Below, one piece after another: positions 26,381 to 34,095 of a stretch of 54,666 nt of DNA (position 1 is the first letter of the stretch; every line of letters starts with the position of its first letter). Below the pieces are notes generated by a model, which ran no database searches, was not told the DNA's origin, and worked only from the letters and a program-made list of their open reading frames with translations. Source of the DNA: JBCCDY01 sp039030555. GTDB lineage: Bacteria; Bacteroidota; Bacteroidia; Cytophagales; Cyclobacteriaceae. The translations under genes were made by a program, and so were the position numbers. Location: assembly GCA_039030555.1 (NCBI GenBank), contig JBCCDY010000026.1, positions 1-54,666 on the forward strand. Reading direction: 5' to 3'.

Positions 26381-27595
26381 ATGAGTACTTCTAACGGAAA
26401 AGCTGTACAGGCAAAATCATCAAACGACACTTACGAACATCCGGATTTTTACCAGGTAGACGATCTGCTTACGGAAGAACATAAATTGATCAGAAGTTCG
26501 ATCAGGGACTTTGTCAAACGAGAGATATCTCCCAACATTGAGGATTGGGCTCAAAATGCACATTTTCCATATGAAATCGTTAAGAAATTTGGCGATATAG
26601 GCGCTTTCGGTCCTTCTATTCCCCAAGAATATGGTGGCGGAGGATTGGACTATATTTCCTATGGGATCATTATGCAAGAAGTTGAACGTGGCGATTCTGG
26701 TATGAGGTCTACGGCCTCCGTTCAGGGTTCTTTAGTGATGTACCCGATCTATAAGTTTGGCTCCGAAGAACAACGTAAGAAATATTTACCCAAGCTTGCC
26801 TCTGGGGAGTTTCTTGGATCATTTGGTTTAACTGAACCTGACCACGGGTCAAATCCCGGTGGCATGGTCACCAATTTTAAAGACATGGGTGACTATTACC
26901 TGCTGAATGGAGCCAAAATGTGGATATCGAATTCTCCTAAAGCAGACGTTGCCGTCGTTTGGGCTAAAAATGAGGAAGGCCGTATTCATGGATTAATTGT
27001 TGAACGTGGTATGGAAGGCTTTTCAACGCCTGAGACGCATGGCAAATGGTCTTTAAGGGCAAGTGCTACAGGAGAACTGGTTTTCGATAATGTTAAAGTT
27101 CCTAAAGAGAACCTGCTTCCAGGTAAAAGTGGGTTAGGGGCCCCCTTAATGTGTCTGGACTCAGCACGCTATGGAATAGCCTGGGGGGCATTAGGGGCAG
27201 CGATGGATTGTTACGAATCAGCAAGAAGGTATGCTTTAGAACGTATTCAGTTTGATAAACCGATTGCTTCCTTCCAATTAATTCAAAAGAAGCTCTCTGA
27301 AATGCTAACGGAGATCACCAAAGCACAATTATTAAATCTACGATTAGGCCAGCTGATGAATGAAGGCAATGCTACTACATCTCAAATTTCATTAGCCAAA
27401 AGAAATAATGTTGAAAAAGCATTGGAGATCTGTCGTGAGGCTCGTCAGATCCATGGAGGAATGGGTATCACCGGAGATTACTCTTGTATGCGTCACATGG
27501 CTAATCTTGAATCGGTAATCACTTATGAAGGAACCCATGATATCCATCTCCTGATCTTAGGGAATGAAATCACGGGAATTCCTGCTTTTGTTTAG
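26381..27595 (+). CDS. Glutaryl-CoA dehydrogenase (acyl-CoA dehydrogenase family)
   Basis: A 404-residue flavoenzyme from ATG 26381. The longer frame upstream is the antisense of the dioxygenase start. The ACAD fold shows GSFGLTEPDHGSNPGGM (FAD/substrate), MWISNSPKADVAVVWAK, RYGIAWGALGAAMDCYESAR, RQIHGGMGITGDY and HMANLESVITYEGTHDIHLL. The last contains the glutamate in the TYEGTHDIH context diagnostic of glutaryl-CoA dehydrogenase rather than a general ACAD. It would convert glutaryl-CoA to crotonyl-CoA and CO2, delivering electrons to ETF. A -7-like TAATTTTG lies at 26341-26348. Confidence 0.92.
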   Translation: MSTSNGKAVQAKSSNDTYEHPDFYQVDDLLTEEHKLIRSSIRDFVKREISPNIEDWAQNAHFPYEIVKKFGDIGAFGPSIPQEYGGGGLDYISYGIIMQEVERGDSGMRSTASVQGSLVMYPIYKFGSEEQRKKYLPKLASGEFLGSFGLTEPDHGSNPGGMVTNFKDMGDYYLLNGAKMWISNSPKADVAVVWAKNEEGRIHGLIVERGMEGFSTPETHGKWSLRASATGELVFDNVKVPKENLLPGKSGLGAPLMCLDSARYGIAWGALGAAMDCYESARRYALERIQFDKPIASFQLIQKKLSEMLTEITKAQLLNLRLGQLMNEGNATTSQISLAKRNNVEKALEICREARQIHGGMGITGDYSCMRHMANLESVITYEGTHDIHLLILGNEITGIPAFV

Positions 27596-27606
27596 GTTAA
27601 AGATTT

Positions 27607-27636
27607 AAAGATCACTTCATCTTAAAAGTGATCTTT
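27607..27636. terminator. Bidirectional hairpin terminator
   Basis: A perfect 11-bp stem (AAAGATCACTT at 27607-27617 with AAGTGATCTTT at 27626-27636) and an 8-nt loop lie between convergent genes. The right arm overlaps the last codons of the SIMPL gene. Confidence 0.6.
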
Positions 27637-28304
27637 ACTTTTCTGGTAATATCAGCTTCTGTAGGATCTAGCTCAACTTGAGCATCGGATCGGGCTAAGC
27701 TCAGTGATTCTGCTTGTCTGTATGACGGTCTATAGATGGGATATCCTTCTGTTTCAACGTATTCGATCTTAAGAATACCATCTAGGGATACCTCAGCAGC
27801 ATTACTCAAAATGCCCGCTTTGGTTTTGGCATCTTTAACTGCCCTTGTTATAGCTTCTTTATTTAGGCTGTTTTTCTGCTCTTCGGAAAGTTGAAAGTTT
27901 GTGTTGTATCCGAATTGGTATTTGTCGTCTTCTAAGATAGAGACAATCTTTCCAAGCTTCTTCGAATCATATTTATCCGTTATTTGGATGTTTAAGGAAC
28001 CGATATAACCTTTCTTTTTTCTTTTTCCATTCTCGTATACATAGTTTTCCCTTACATTGAGATTTCCAGTTTTTACTTCCTCGGAGCTTAAATCAATTCT
28101 TCTAAGGGACTTTTTTAGGGATTCAATCTTTTTGATCAGCGTTTTTGAACATTCTGAGTATGATGATTCTTCCACCTGAACAGGAATATTAACCACAATT
28201 TCTTCAGGAATAGCAGAAGATTTTCCTGACCCTTCCACCTCAATTATGCCATTTTGAGCAAAAGAAGAATAAGAGAGAAATACTATTAAAATGAGCTTTT
28301 TCAT
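27612..28304 (-). CDS. SIMPL-domain (DUF541) secreted protein
   Basis: A 230-residue protein with a signal peptide (about 1-16). The SIMPL/DUF541 domain covers about 20-230 (IIEVEGSGKSSAIPEEIVVN, the start motif, and KEAITRAVKDAKTKAGILSN, the conserved central helix). Family members are periplasmic or outer-membrane proteins of unclear role, linked to oxidative stress or signalling. It stands alone, 54 nt from the next gene in the same direction, and the coding end is embedded in a hairpin. Confidence 0.85.
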   Translation of the reverse strand: MKKLILIVFLSYSSFAQNGIIEVEGSGKSSAIPEEIVVNIPVQVEESSYSECSKTLIKKIESLKKSLRRIDLSSEEVKTGNLNVRENYVYENGKRKKKGYIGSLNIQITDKYDSKKLGKIVSILEDDKYQFGYNTNFQLSEEQKNSLNKEAITRAVKDAKTKAGILSNAAEVSLDGILKIEYVETEGYPIYRPSYRQAESLSLARSDAQVELDPTEADITRKVKITFKMK

Positions 28305-28358
28305 AAGTTTTTTATTGGAAGATGCACATTACAGCCAAATTCCATAAATCTGTAGGAA

Positions 28359-28916
28359 TTATTTACCGAATAACGTGTAACCAACTGATACTTGAAAGAC
28401 TCTATTATTAATATCACCATCCAAAGAAAAGTCACTTAATGGGTTACTATCATTAATGTCGTTCAACCCAAGAACGTAACGGGCATCGAGGGACAGCTTG
28501 AAGGGAAGGTCAATTCCGGCACCGAATACAAGGCTAAAGTCTGAATCATTAAATGCGTCATCCACATTTAATGACAGCGCCTCTGCGGACGTTAGAATAC
28601 CAAATTGAGGTCCTACAAAGATATTCAAGCCTCCTACCAGGTAAAATTTAGCCAGAATCGGGATATTGATATAATCCAGATCAATGTCGTCTGTTCCCTG
28701 CGCTGAATAGTAAACTTCTGGTTGAATGGCAAATTTTGTAAACTTCAAACGGGCGAATGCTCCTGCATGCCAACCAGTTCTGCTATCCGGGTCTCCTACA
28801 GCATTAATATTGGCAAAGTTTAATCCTCCTTTTATGCCGGCTCCAAACTTTAGTTGAGCTGATGCGCTAAAAGAGTACCCAATAAGAATACATAAAAAGA
28901 ATAAGCTCTTTTTCAT
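28359..28916 (-). CDS. Small PorT-like outer-membrane beta-barrel (copy A)
   Basis: A 185-residue protein with a signal peptide ending SASA, then LKFGAGIKGGLNFANI and eight amphipathic strands. It ends VFQVSVGYTLFGK. The pattern (GxKGGLNxAN...GWHAGAFARLKF...YINIPILAKFYLVGGLNIF) is the OMP_b-brl_2/PorT-like family. The next gene downstream on the plus map is a tandem paralogue with the same order of motifs. No ligand motif is visible. Confidence 0.85.
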   Translation of the reverse strand: MKKSLFFLCILIGYSFSASAQLKFGAGIKGGLNFANINAVGDPDSRTGWHAGAFARLKFTKFAIQPEVYYSAQGTDDIDLDYINIPILAKFYLVGGLNIFVGPQFGILTSAEALSLNVDDAFNDSDFSLVFGAGIDLPFKLSLDARYVLGLNDINDSNPLSDFSLDGDINNRVFQVSVGYTLFGK

Positions 28917-28997
28917 AGTTAACTTAAGTTAGTTTCGGAATTGATTGTTAAAATTCTAAACGTAAAACTGATAAATTGAACGTAATTACAATAACTA

Positions 28998-29570
28998 TTA
29001 TCCAAATAATAGATACCCTATTGATATTTGAAAAACTCGATTATTAAATTCGCTTGCACCCCCGCTAACACCAATAGTATTTATATCAGTAAAACCTAAA
29101 TTGTATCTGGCATCAATCGAAAGTTTAAATGGGAGATCGACACCAAGTCCGAAAACTGCACTAAAATCTGATGTTTTAAATAAATCGCCCTCTTCCACTA
29201 TGTTACCGTTTTGGTCAAATGCTGTGAATCCTTCTTCAGATATATTAAATCCTACTTGAGGCCCTGCAAAGACATTTAAACCTCCTAATATATATAATTT
29301 TGCCAGAATTGGAATATTGATGTAATCTACTTGGAGAGAAGATACATCTGCTCCCTGCCTTGAATAAATACCTTCCAATTGAACTGCCAGTTTATTAAAT
29401 TTTAGCCTTGTAAATATACCAGCATGCCAGCTTGTCCTACTATCTAGTAATCTAGTCTCTACTATATTAGCAGAGTTTAACCCTCCTTTTATGCCAGCTC
29501 CAAATTTTATTTGAGCTAATGTGTTAAAAGAAAGCCCAATAAGCAGACTTAAGCATATTATCTTTTTCAT
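28998..29570 (-). CDS. Small PorT-like outer-membrane beta-barrel (copy B)
   Basis: A 190-residue protein, a tandem paralogue of the 185-residue barrel. It shares IKFGAGIKGGLNSANI, RTSWHAGIFTRLKFNK, YINIPILAKLYILGGLNVFA and DLPFKLSIDARYNLGFTDIN. Loop segments differ most (the extra QNGNIVEEGDLFK insert), as expected of exposed barrel loops. The signal peptide is about 1-19. The pair is separated by 81 nt and likely arose by duplication. Confidence 0.85.
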   Translation of the reverse strand: MKKIICLSLLIGLSFNTLAQIKFGAGIKGGLNSANIVETRLLDSRTSWHAGIFTRLKFNKLAVQLEGIYSRQGADVSSLQVDYINIPILAKLYILGGLNVFAGPQVGFNISEEGFTAFDQNGNIVEEGDLFKTSDFSAVFGLGVDLPFKLSIDARYNLGFTDINTIGVSGGASEFNNRVFQISIGYLLFG

Positions 29571-29693
29571 GATTCTATTAAGGTTTGTTTTGTTTAACCC
29601 TGAAACGAAGTTTTTTTGAAGATATTACAAACTTACTATCCATTTAATTTTCTTGAATTACCCCTATATTGTCGATACTAAAAATAGAATTAA

Positions 29694-30464
29694 ATGGAAG
29701 TAGATGTAAAGGAGTTATTTAGTCTGAAAGATAAAGTAGCACTGGTAACAGGTTCAACACAGGGTATCGGAAAGGCTATAGCATATGGATTAGGTAAAGC
29801 GGGAGCTCAGGTAATCGTTTCGAGTCGAAAGCAAGAAAATGTTGATGAAACGGTAAATGAGTTTAAGGAAGAAGGAATTGCTGTTCATGGAATTGCGGCC
29901 AATGTAGGTAAGGAAGAAGATATAGATAAGTTGATCAAGGAAACGACCTCTAAGTTCAATGCTTTACACATTATTGTTAATAATGCTGCTGCCAATCCTG
30001 AGTTTGGCCCTTTGGTCCGCTCTACAACCACTGCTTTTGATAAGATCATGGACGTAAATGTCAAAGCGCCTTTAGAGATTGTCAAGAAAGCGTATCCTTA
30101 TTTGAAACATGGAGGAGGTTCTATCATAAACGTGAGTAGTGTAGGAGGACTAACTCCTGAGCCACAGTTAGGCGTTTATAGCGTAAGTAAAGCAGCATTA
30201 GTTTCGCTTACGAAGGTTATGGCTAAAGAGATGGGAAGAGATAATATTCGTGCAAATGTGATCTGCCCTGGACTTGTAAAGACCAAGTTTAGCGAAGCTT
30301 TATGGAAGAATAAAGCTATTGCTTCAGCAGCTTTACAGAAACTACCACTTTCCAAGTTTGCTGAGCCTGAAGAAATGATCGGTATTGCACTGTTTCTGGC
30401 TTCAGATGCTGCTTCGTACTGTACTGGAGGTGTGTATACTGCCGATGGTGGGTATACGATATAA
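29694..30464 (+). CDS. SDR-family oxidoreductase (DHRS4-like), first gene of the acyl-catabolism operon
   Basis: A 256-residue classical SDR. It has TGSTQGIGKAIA (NAD(P) binding), a NAA motif (IIVNNAAANP), Ser in INVSSVGG, and Tyr-Lys in YSVSKAA. The C-terminus PGLVKTKFSEALWKNK is typical of DHRS4-like carbonyl reductases. In the Pseudomonas levulinate operon an SDR (LvaD) reduces 4-oxoacyl-CoA to 4-hydroxyacyl-CoA. The three downstream genes (ACAD, APH-type kinase, HCDH) make that role plausible here, but it is inference. The gap to the next gene is 120 nt and contains a REP-like palindrome. Confidence 0.88.
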   Translation: MEVDVKELFSLKDKVALVTGSTQGIGKAIAYGLGKAGAQVIVSSRKQENVDETVNEFKEEGIAVHGIAANVGKEEDIDKLIKETTSKFNALHIIVNNAAANPEFGPLVRSTTTAFDKIMDVNVKAPLEIVKKAYPYLKHGGGSIINVSSVGGLTPEPQLGVYSVSKAALVSLTKVMAKEMGRDNIRANVICPGLVKTKFSEALWKNKAIASAALQKLPLSKFAEPEEMIGIALFLASDAASYCTGGVYTADGGYTI

Positions 30465-30505
30465 TTAACAATTGCAAATTATGTTAAAGCCCGCCGGTTT
30501 TAAAA

Positions 30506-30540
30506 CGTCATTCCACGGCGAGGAACGAGACCGGGGAATC
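30506..30540. repeat. REP-like palindrome within the operon
   Basis: CGTCATTCC leads a hairpin ATTCCACGG (30510-30518) / CCGGGGAAT (30531-30539) with one mismatch. It is the same family as 12839-12970 and 17991-18030 and lies between the SDR and acyl-CoA dehydrogenase genes. Confidence 0.6.
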
Positions 30541-30584
30541 TGTTTAATAGAATAGGTGACCCATTCGAAGTAATTTCAAAAAGT

Positions 30585-31796
30585 ATGATAGATTTATTTT
30601 CTTCACGTAGACTTCCAAGCATTCTTGATAAAGCGAAAGAATTTCTGATTTCCGAGGTTTATCCTTTCGAACTGCAATGGCTTCAAACGAATTATTTTGA
30701 GCTGGAATCTACATTGAATGAAAAGCGTCAGAAGGTAAAAGATATGGGTTTTTGGTTACCCCATTTCTCCGTTGAAGAAGGAGGGGTCGGGCTTAACCTG
30801 GTAGAGTTTGCTCAATTATCAGAAGTTTTAGGTTCATCACCTTTTGGTCATTTACTGTTTAACTGCCAGGCTCCGGATATCGGGAATATGGAACTCCTGC
30901 ATCAGTTTGCAGATGAAAAGCAGAAAGAAGAGTTTCTTGAACCCCTGTCTAAAGGTAAGATACGCTCCTGTTTTGCCATGACAGAACCAGAGCATGCCGG
31001 ATCAAATCCGGTTGTAATGTCTACGCTTGCAAAAAAAGACGGGAATGAATATGTGATTAATGGTCACAAATGGTTCACGACTGCTGCTGATGGAGCAGAA
31101 TTTTGTATCGTAATGGCAGTCACCAATCCTGAGAATGATAACAGATACGCCAAAGCGAGTATGATCATCGTTCCTACTAAAACGAATGGATTTGAACTGG
31201 TCAGAAACATTCCGATTATGGGTGACGAAGGAAGTGGATACCTTAGCCATGCTGAGGTTAGATTTAACAACTGCAGGGTTCCTGCTGAAAACATAATCGG
31301 ATCGGAAGGAGACGGATTTAAGCTAGCACAGGAACGATTGGGCCCTGGACGTATTCATCATTGTATGCGCTGGATCGGTATCTGTGAGCGTGCGCTGGAT
31401 CTCATGTGTAAAAGGGCTGTTGAAAGGGAATTGTCACCCGGAAAGCCGTTGAGTGACAAGCAAACCATTCAAAACTGGATTGCAGAAAGCAAAGCAGGTA
31501 TTAATGCGGCCCGACTTATGGTTTTGCATGCTGCTCATAAGATGCAGAATCAAGGGCAAAAGGCAGCCAAAGAAGATATTTCTACGATCAAGTTTTTCGT
31601 TTCAGACGTATTAATGAACGTTCTGGATAAGTCTATACAGGTTCATGGTGCACTCGGGATTACAGATGATACGATCCTTTCTTTCTGGTATAGACACGAA
31701 CGGGGTTCCAGGATTTATGATGGACCGGATGAAGTCCATAAATCAGTACTGGCAAGAAGTATTCTCCGTAATTATGAATTAAAAATTAAAAATTAG
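30585..31796 (+). CDS. Acyl-CoA dehydrogenase, ACAD11/LvaC-like
   Basis: A 403-residue FAD-dependent ACAD. It has CFAMTEPEHAGSNPVVM (FAD contact), NGHKWFTTAADGAEFCIVMA, RLGPGRIHHCMRWIGICERA and VHGALGITDDTILSFWYRHE near the C-terminus. The GPGRIHHCMR and YDGPDEVH motifs are typical of the ACAD10/11 branch. In that branch the enzyme acts on 4-phosphoacyl-CoA esters rather than simple alkanoyl-CoA, eliminating phosphate. It is followed by the matching APH-type kinase after 98 nt. Other reading: an ordinary medium- or long-chain ACAD. Confidence 0.9.
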   Translation: MIDLFSSRRLPSILDKAKEFLISEVYPFELQWLQTNYFELESTLNEKRQKVKDMGFWLPHFSVEEGGVGLNLVEFAQLSEVLGSSPFGHLLFNCQAPDIGNMELLHQFADEKQKEEFLEPLSKGKIRSCFAMTEPEHAGSNPVVMSTLAKKDGNEYVINGHKWFTTAADGAEFCIVMAVTNPENDNRYAKASMIIVPTKTNGFELVRNIPIMGDEGSGYLSHAEVRFNNCRVPAENIIGSEGDGFKLAQERLGPGRIHHCMRWIGICERALDLMCKRAVERELSPGKPLSDKQTIQNWIAESKAGINAARLMVLHAAHKMQNQGQKAAKEDISTIKFFVSDVLMNVLDKSIQVHGALGITDDTILSFWYRHERGSRIYDGPDEVHKSVLARSILRNYELKIKN

Positions 31797-31852
31797 GAGT
31801 TTTAGATTCAATAGGCAGTACTAGCTGTTTTGCATCAAAGTTTAATCTAGGA

Positions 31853-31877
31853 GTCATTCTGACGTTAGGAAGAATCT
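31853..31877. repeat. Short REP-like element
   Basis: GTCATTCT, a short loop, then AGAATCTTA: arms ATTCT (31856-31860) and AGAAT (31871-31875). It is a weaker member of the same CATTC...GAATC palindrome family, between two genes of the operon. Confidence 0.45.
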
Positions 31878-31894
31878 TATAAATAAATCAATTC

Positions 31895-32959
31895 ATGAAA
31901 GACGAATCTGTTGAAATAAGAATAGGAGAGGAGATTGACCTTGAAAAATTGAATACTCATTTGAAAAATGAGTTAGAGGATTCTTCAGTGATAAAAGAAA
32001 TAAGACAGTTTCCCGGAGGTTATTCTAATCTGACTTATCTTCTCATTTCAGAAGATAAGGAATTGGTACTTCGTCGTCCTCCGAGAGGAGCCAATATTAA
32101 ATCTGCTCATGATATGGGAAGGGAGTTTAAGGTGCTAAAATCCCTGAATTCACATTTCCCTGTTCCAAGACCTGTTTATTTCACTGAAGACGAATCCGTA
32201 ATCGGATCACCATTTTACATCATGGAAAAAGTAAATGGTTTGATTCTTCGGGCAGGAAAACCAATTCCAAGCGAAGTAGGATCAAGTCAATTCGAAAAGC
32301 TATCAAAAGCTACTGTTGATACGCTGGCTCAGTTACATAAAATTAACCTTCAGAAGATCGGCCTGGATTCCATGGGTAAACCAGATGGTTATGTGGAACG
32401 TCAGGTAAAGGGCTGGATCAAAAGGTATCATAATGCACAGACTGATGATATTAAAGGTCTTTCGGAAATGGAAGACTGGCTCAACAAAAACATACCAGCA
32501 GATCAAAAAATAGCCTTTGTCCATAATGATTTCAAGTATGATAACCTTGTCGTCGATCCAAACAATGATTTCAGGGTGTTAGCTGTTCTGGATTGGGAGA
32601 TGGCGACAGTCGGTGATGCTTTTATGGATTTGGGAACTACTTTGGCCTACTGGTCTGAGGCAGATGATCATTCTGCTCTTAAACCGTTTAATGTCACTTC
32701 ACTACCGGGTAACCGGTCAAGGGCTCAGGTACTGGATTACTATCAGGAAATTACTGAAACCGAAGTTAAGAATGCCATCTTCTATTACGTCTTTGGGCTT
32801 TATAAAATTGCAGTAATCGGACAGCAGATTTACAAGCGTTTTAAGGAAGGTTTGACCAAAGATGCTCGGTTTGGGCAACTGATCCATGTGATTAATGCGT
32901 GTGGAGATACGGGTATAAAAGCTTTAGAAAAGAATAGAATTAGTTCACTACAAGTATAA
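31895..32959 (+). CDS. APH-fold phosphotransferase (ACAD10/11 N-domain, LvaA-like)
   Basis: A 354-residue aminoglycoside-phosphotransferase-fold kinase. It has the glycine loop FPGGYSNLTYLL, the nucleotide Lys/Arg region ELVLRRPP, and AFVHNDFKYDNLVVDP with the catalytic Asp. VLDWEMATVGDAFMDLGTTL provides the metal Asp. In ACAD10/11 and in LvaA this fold phosphorylates the 4-hydroxyl of 4-hydroxyacyl-CoA, so the neighbouring ACAD can eliminate phosphate. It sits between the ACAD (98 nt) and HCDH (11 nt) genes, so co-transcription is likely. It does not confer antibiotic resistance by any visible sign. Confidence 0.9.
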   Translation: MKDESVEIRIGEEIDLEKLNTHLKNELEDSSVIKEIRQFPGGYSNLTYLLISEDKELVLRRPPRGANIKSAHDMGREFKVLKSLNSHFPVPRPVYFTEDESVIGSPFYIMEKVNGLILRAGKPIPSEVGSSQFEKLSKATVDTLAQLHKINLQKIGLDSMGKPDGYVERQVKGWIKRYHNAQTDDIKGLSEMEDWLNKNIPADQKIAFVHNDFKYDNLVVDPNNDFRVLAVLDWEMATVGDAFMDLGTTLAYWSEADDHSALKPFNVTSLPGNRSRAQVLDYYQEITETEVKNAIFYYVFGLYKIAVIGQQIYKRFKEGLTKDARFGQLIHVINACGDTGIKALEKNRISSLQV

Positions 32960-32970
32960 AAATACAAATT

Positions 32971-33858
32971 ATGAAAGTGGAGGATATTAAAAACTTCCTT
33001 GTGTTAGGAGCCGGTACTTTAGGTATGCGTGTTGGACTACAAGCAGCAATCAGCGGTTTTAATGTGAAGATCTACGATATTTCAGAAAAGTCTTTTGAAA
33101 GAGCAAAACAGACCCATTTAAAGCTTTTAAGCCACCTAGAAAAGGAAAAAAGATTTACCGGGAAGGTAAATGAAGTCCTTTCCAGAATACAGTTTACAGC
33201 TAATCTGGAGGAAGCAACACGGGATGCAGACTTCGTAAATGAATCTGTTACAGAAGACCTTAACATTAAGAAAAGTGCTTGGGAAAAACTTGATGGTCTC
33301 TGTCCGGATCATACCATCTTTACAACCAATACTTCTTATATGCTGCCATCCATGTTTCTGGATTTTGTAGGCAGGACCGGGAAGTTCTGCGCCTTTCATT
33401 TCCATGATGTTTTTTTCGCTAACGTTGTGGATGTAATGCCACACCCCGGGACGGATAGAGAAGTGGTTAACCTTCTGATGGAAATGGGGAAAAAGCTTGA
33501 TCAAATTCCTGTTCTGGTTGAGAAAGAAAATCCGGGTTATCTATTTAACTCCATGCTGATGGCGGTAATTGGCGCAGCTGGAAACCTTGCGGTGAAGGAT
33601 ATTGCTTCTATTGAAGACATCGACCGATCCTGGATGGGTAATTTCAAAATGCCTATGGGGCCTTTCGGGATTCTCGATGAAATTGGACTGGATACTGCCT
33701 GGCATGTGAGCCATAATCAGAAAGATGCTAAAAGCCAGCGATTCGCAGAGTTTTTAAAGACTTACATTGATAAAAACGAACTAGGCGTTAAGACTGGAAA
33801 AGGCTTTTATACCTATCCTAATCCAAGGTTTAAGGATAAGGACTTTCTCTTCAATTAA
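32971..33858 (+). CDS. 3-hydroxyacyl-CoA dehydrogenase-like, atypical active site
   Basis: A 295-residue protein with a Rossmann NAD domain (LVLGAGTLGMRVGLQAAISG), the TNTSYMLPS substrate strand and a C-terminal helical domain (ENPGYLFNSMLMAVIGAAGN). The usual HFFNP...LVE active-site stretch reads HFHDVFFANVVDVMPHPGTD. The His is kept, Glu appears as Asp and one residue is missing. It would oxidise the 3-hydroxyacyl-CoA formed from the phosphate-elimination step. It is the last gene of the operon, 11 nt after the kinase and followed by a strong terminator. The altered motif may reflect a different substrate. Confidence 0.87.
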   Translation: MKVEDIKNFLVLGAGTLGMRVGLQAAISGFNVKIYDISEKSFERAKQTHLKLLSHLEKEKRFTGKVNEVLSRIQFTANLEEATRDADFVNESVTEDLNIKKSAWEKLDGLCPDHTIFTTNTSYMLPSMFLDFVGRTGKFCAFHFHDVFFANVVDVMPHPGTDREVVNLLMEMGKKLDQIPVLVEKENPGYLFNSMLMAVIGAAGNLAVKDIASIEDIDRSWMGNFKMPMGPFGILDEIGLDTAWHVSHNQKDAKSQRFAEFLKTYIDKNELGVKTGKGFYTYPNPRFKDKDFLFN

Positions 33859-33892
33859 TAATTAACAACGATCAGTTATTAATGTAAAGACC

Positions 33893-33927
33893 AAACATCC
33901 GATATCTTCAAGACATCGGATGTTTTT
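33893..33927 (+). terminator. Intrinsic terminator of the SDR-ACAD-kinase-HCDH operon
   Basis: A perfect 11-bp stem (AAACATCCGAT at 33893-33903 and ATCGGATGTTT at 33915-33925) with an 11-nt loop is followed by a T-run. It ends 69 nt after the last gene's stop. Confidence 0.75.
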
Positions 33928-34042
33928 AAACCAAGCTTATTACAGCTCCCTTAATCCCTCATCTAGAGAGAAGTTGATGCATTTTATTTTTACTTAACCG
34001 AATGAATCAATATCCCGAAAGAGATAGCAATTTGCTAAAAAG

Positions 34043-34095
34043 CTAACACCCAAATCCCCAAGAACCTAACTTCCTAAAACCCTAACTTCCCAACT
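34043..34095. repeat. Degenerate GTTAGG-type tandem, G-rich on minus strand
   Basis: The minus strand right after the pirin stop reads as a degenerate series of TTGGGAAG, TTAGGG, TTAGGAAG, TTAGG, TTGGGG, TTTGGG and TTAGC. It has four runs of three or more G. It could fold as a quadruplex. No gene is present. Confidence 0.4.

Noticed and set aside
31895..32959. Aminoglycoside resistance gene
   Set aside because: It belongs to the ACAD10/11-linked APH-fold branch by neighbourhood and motif.
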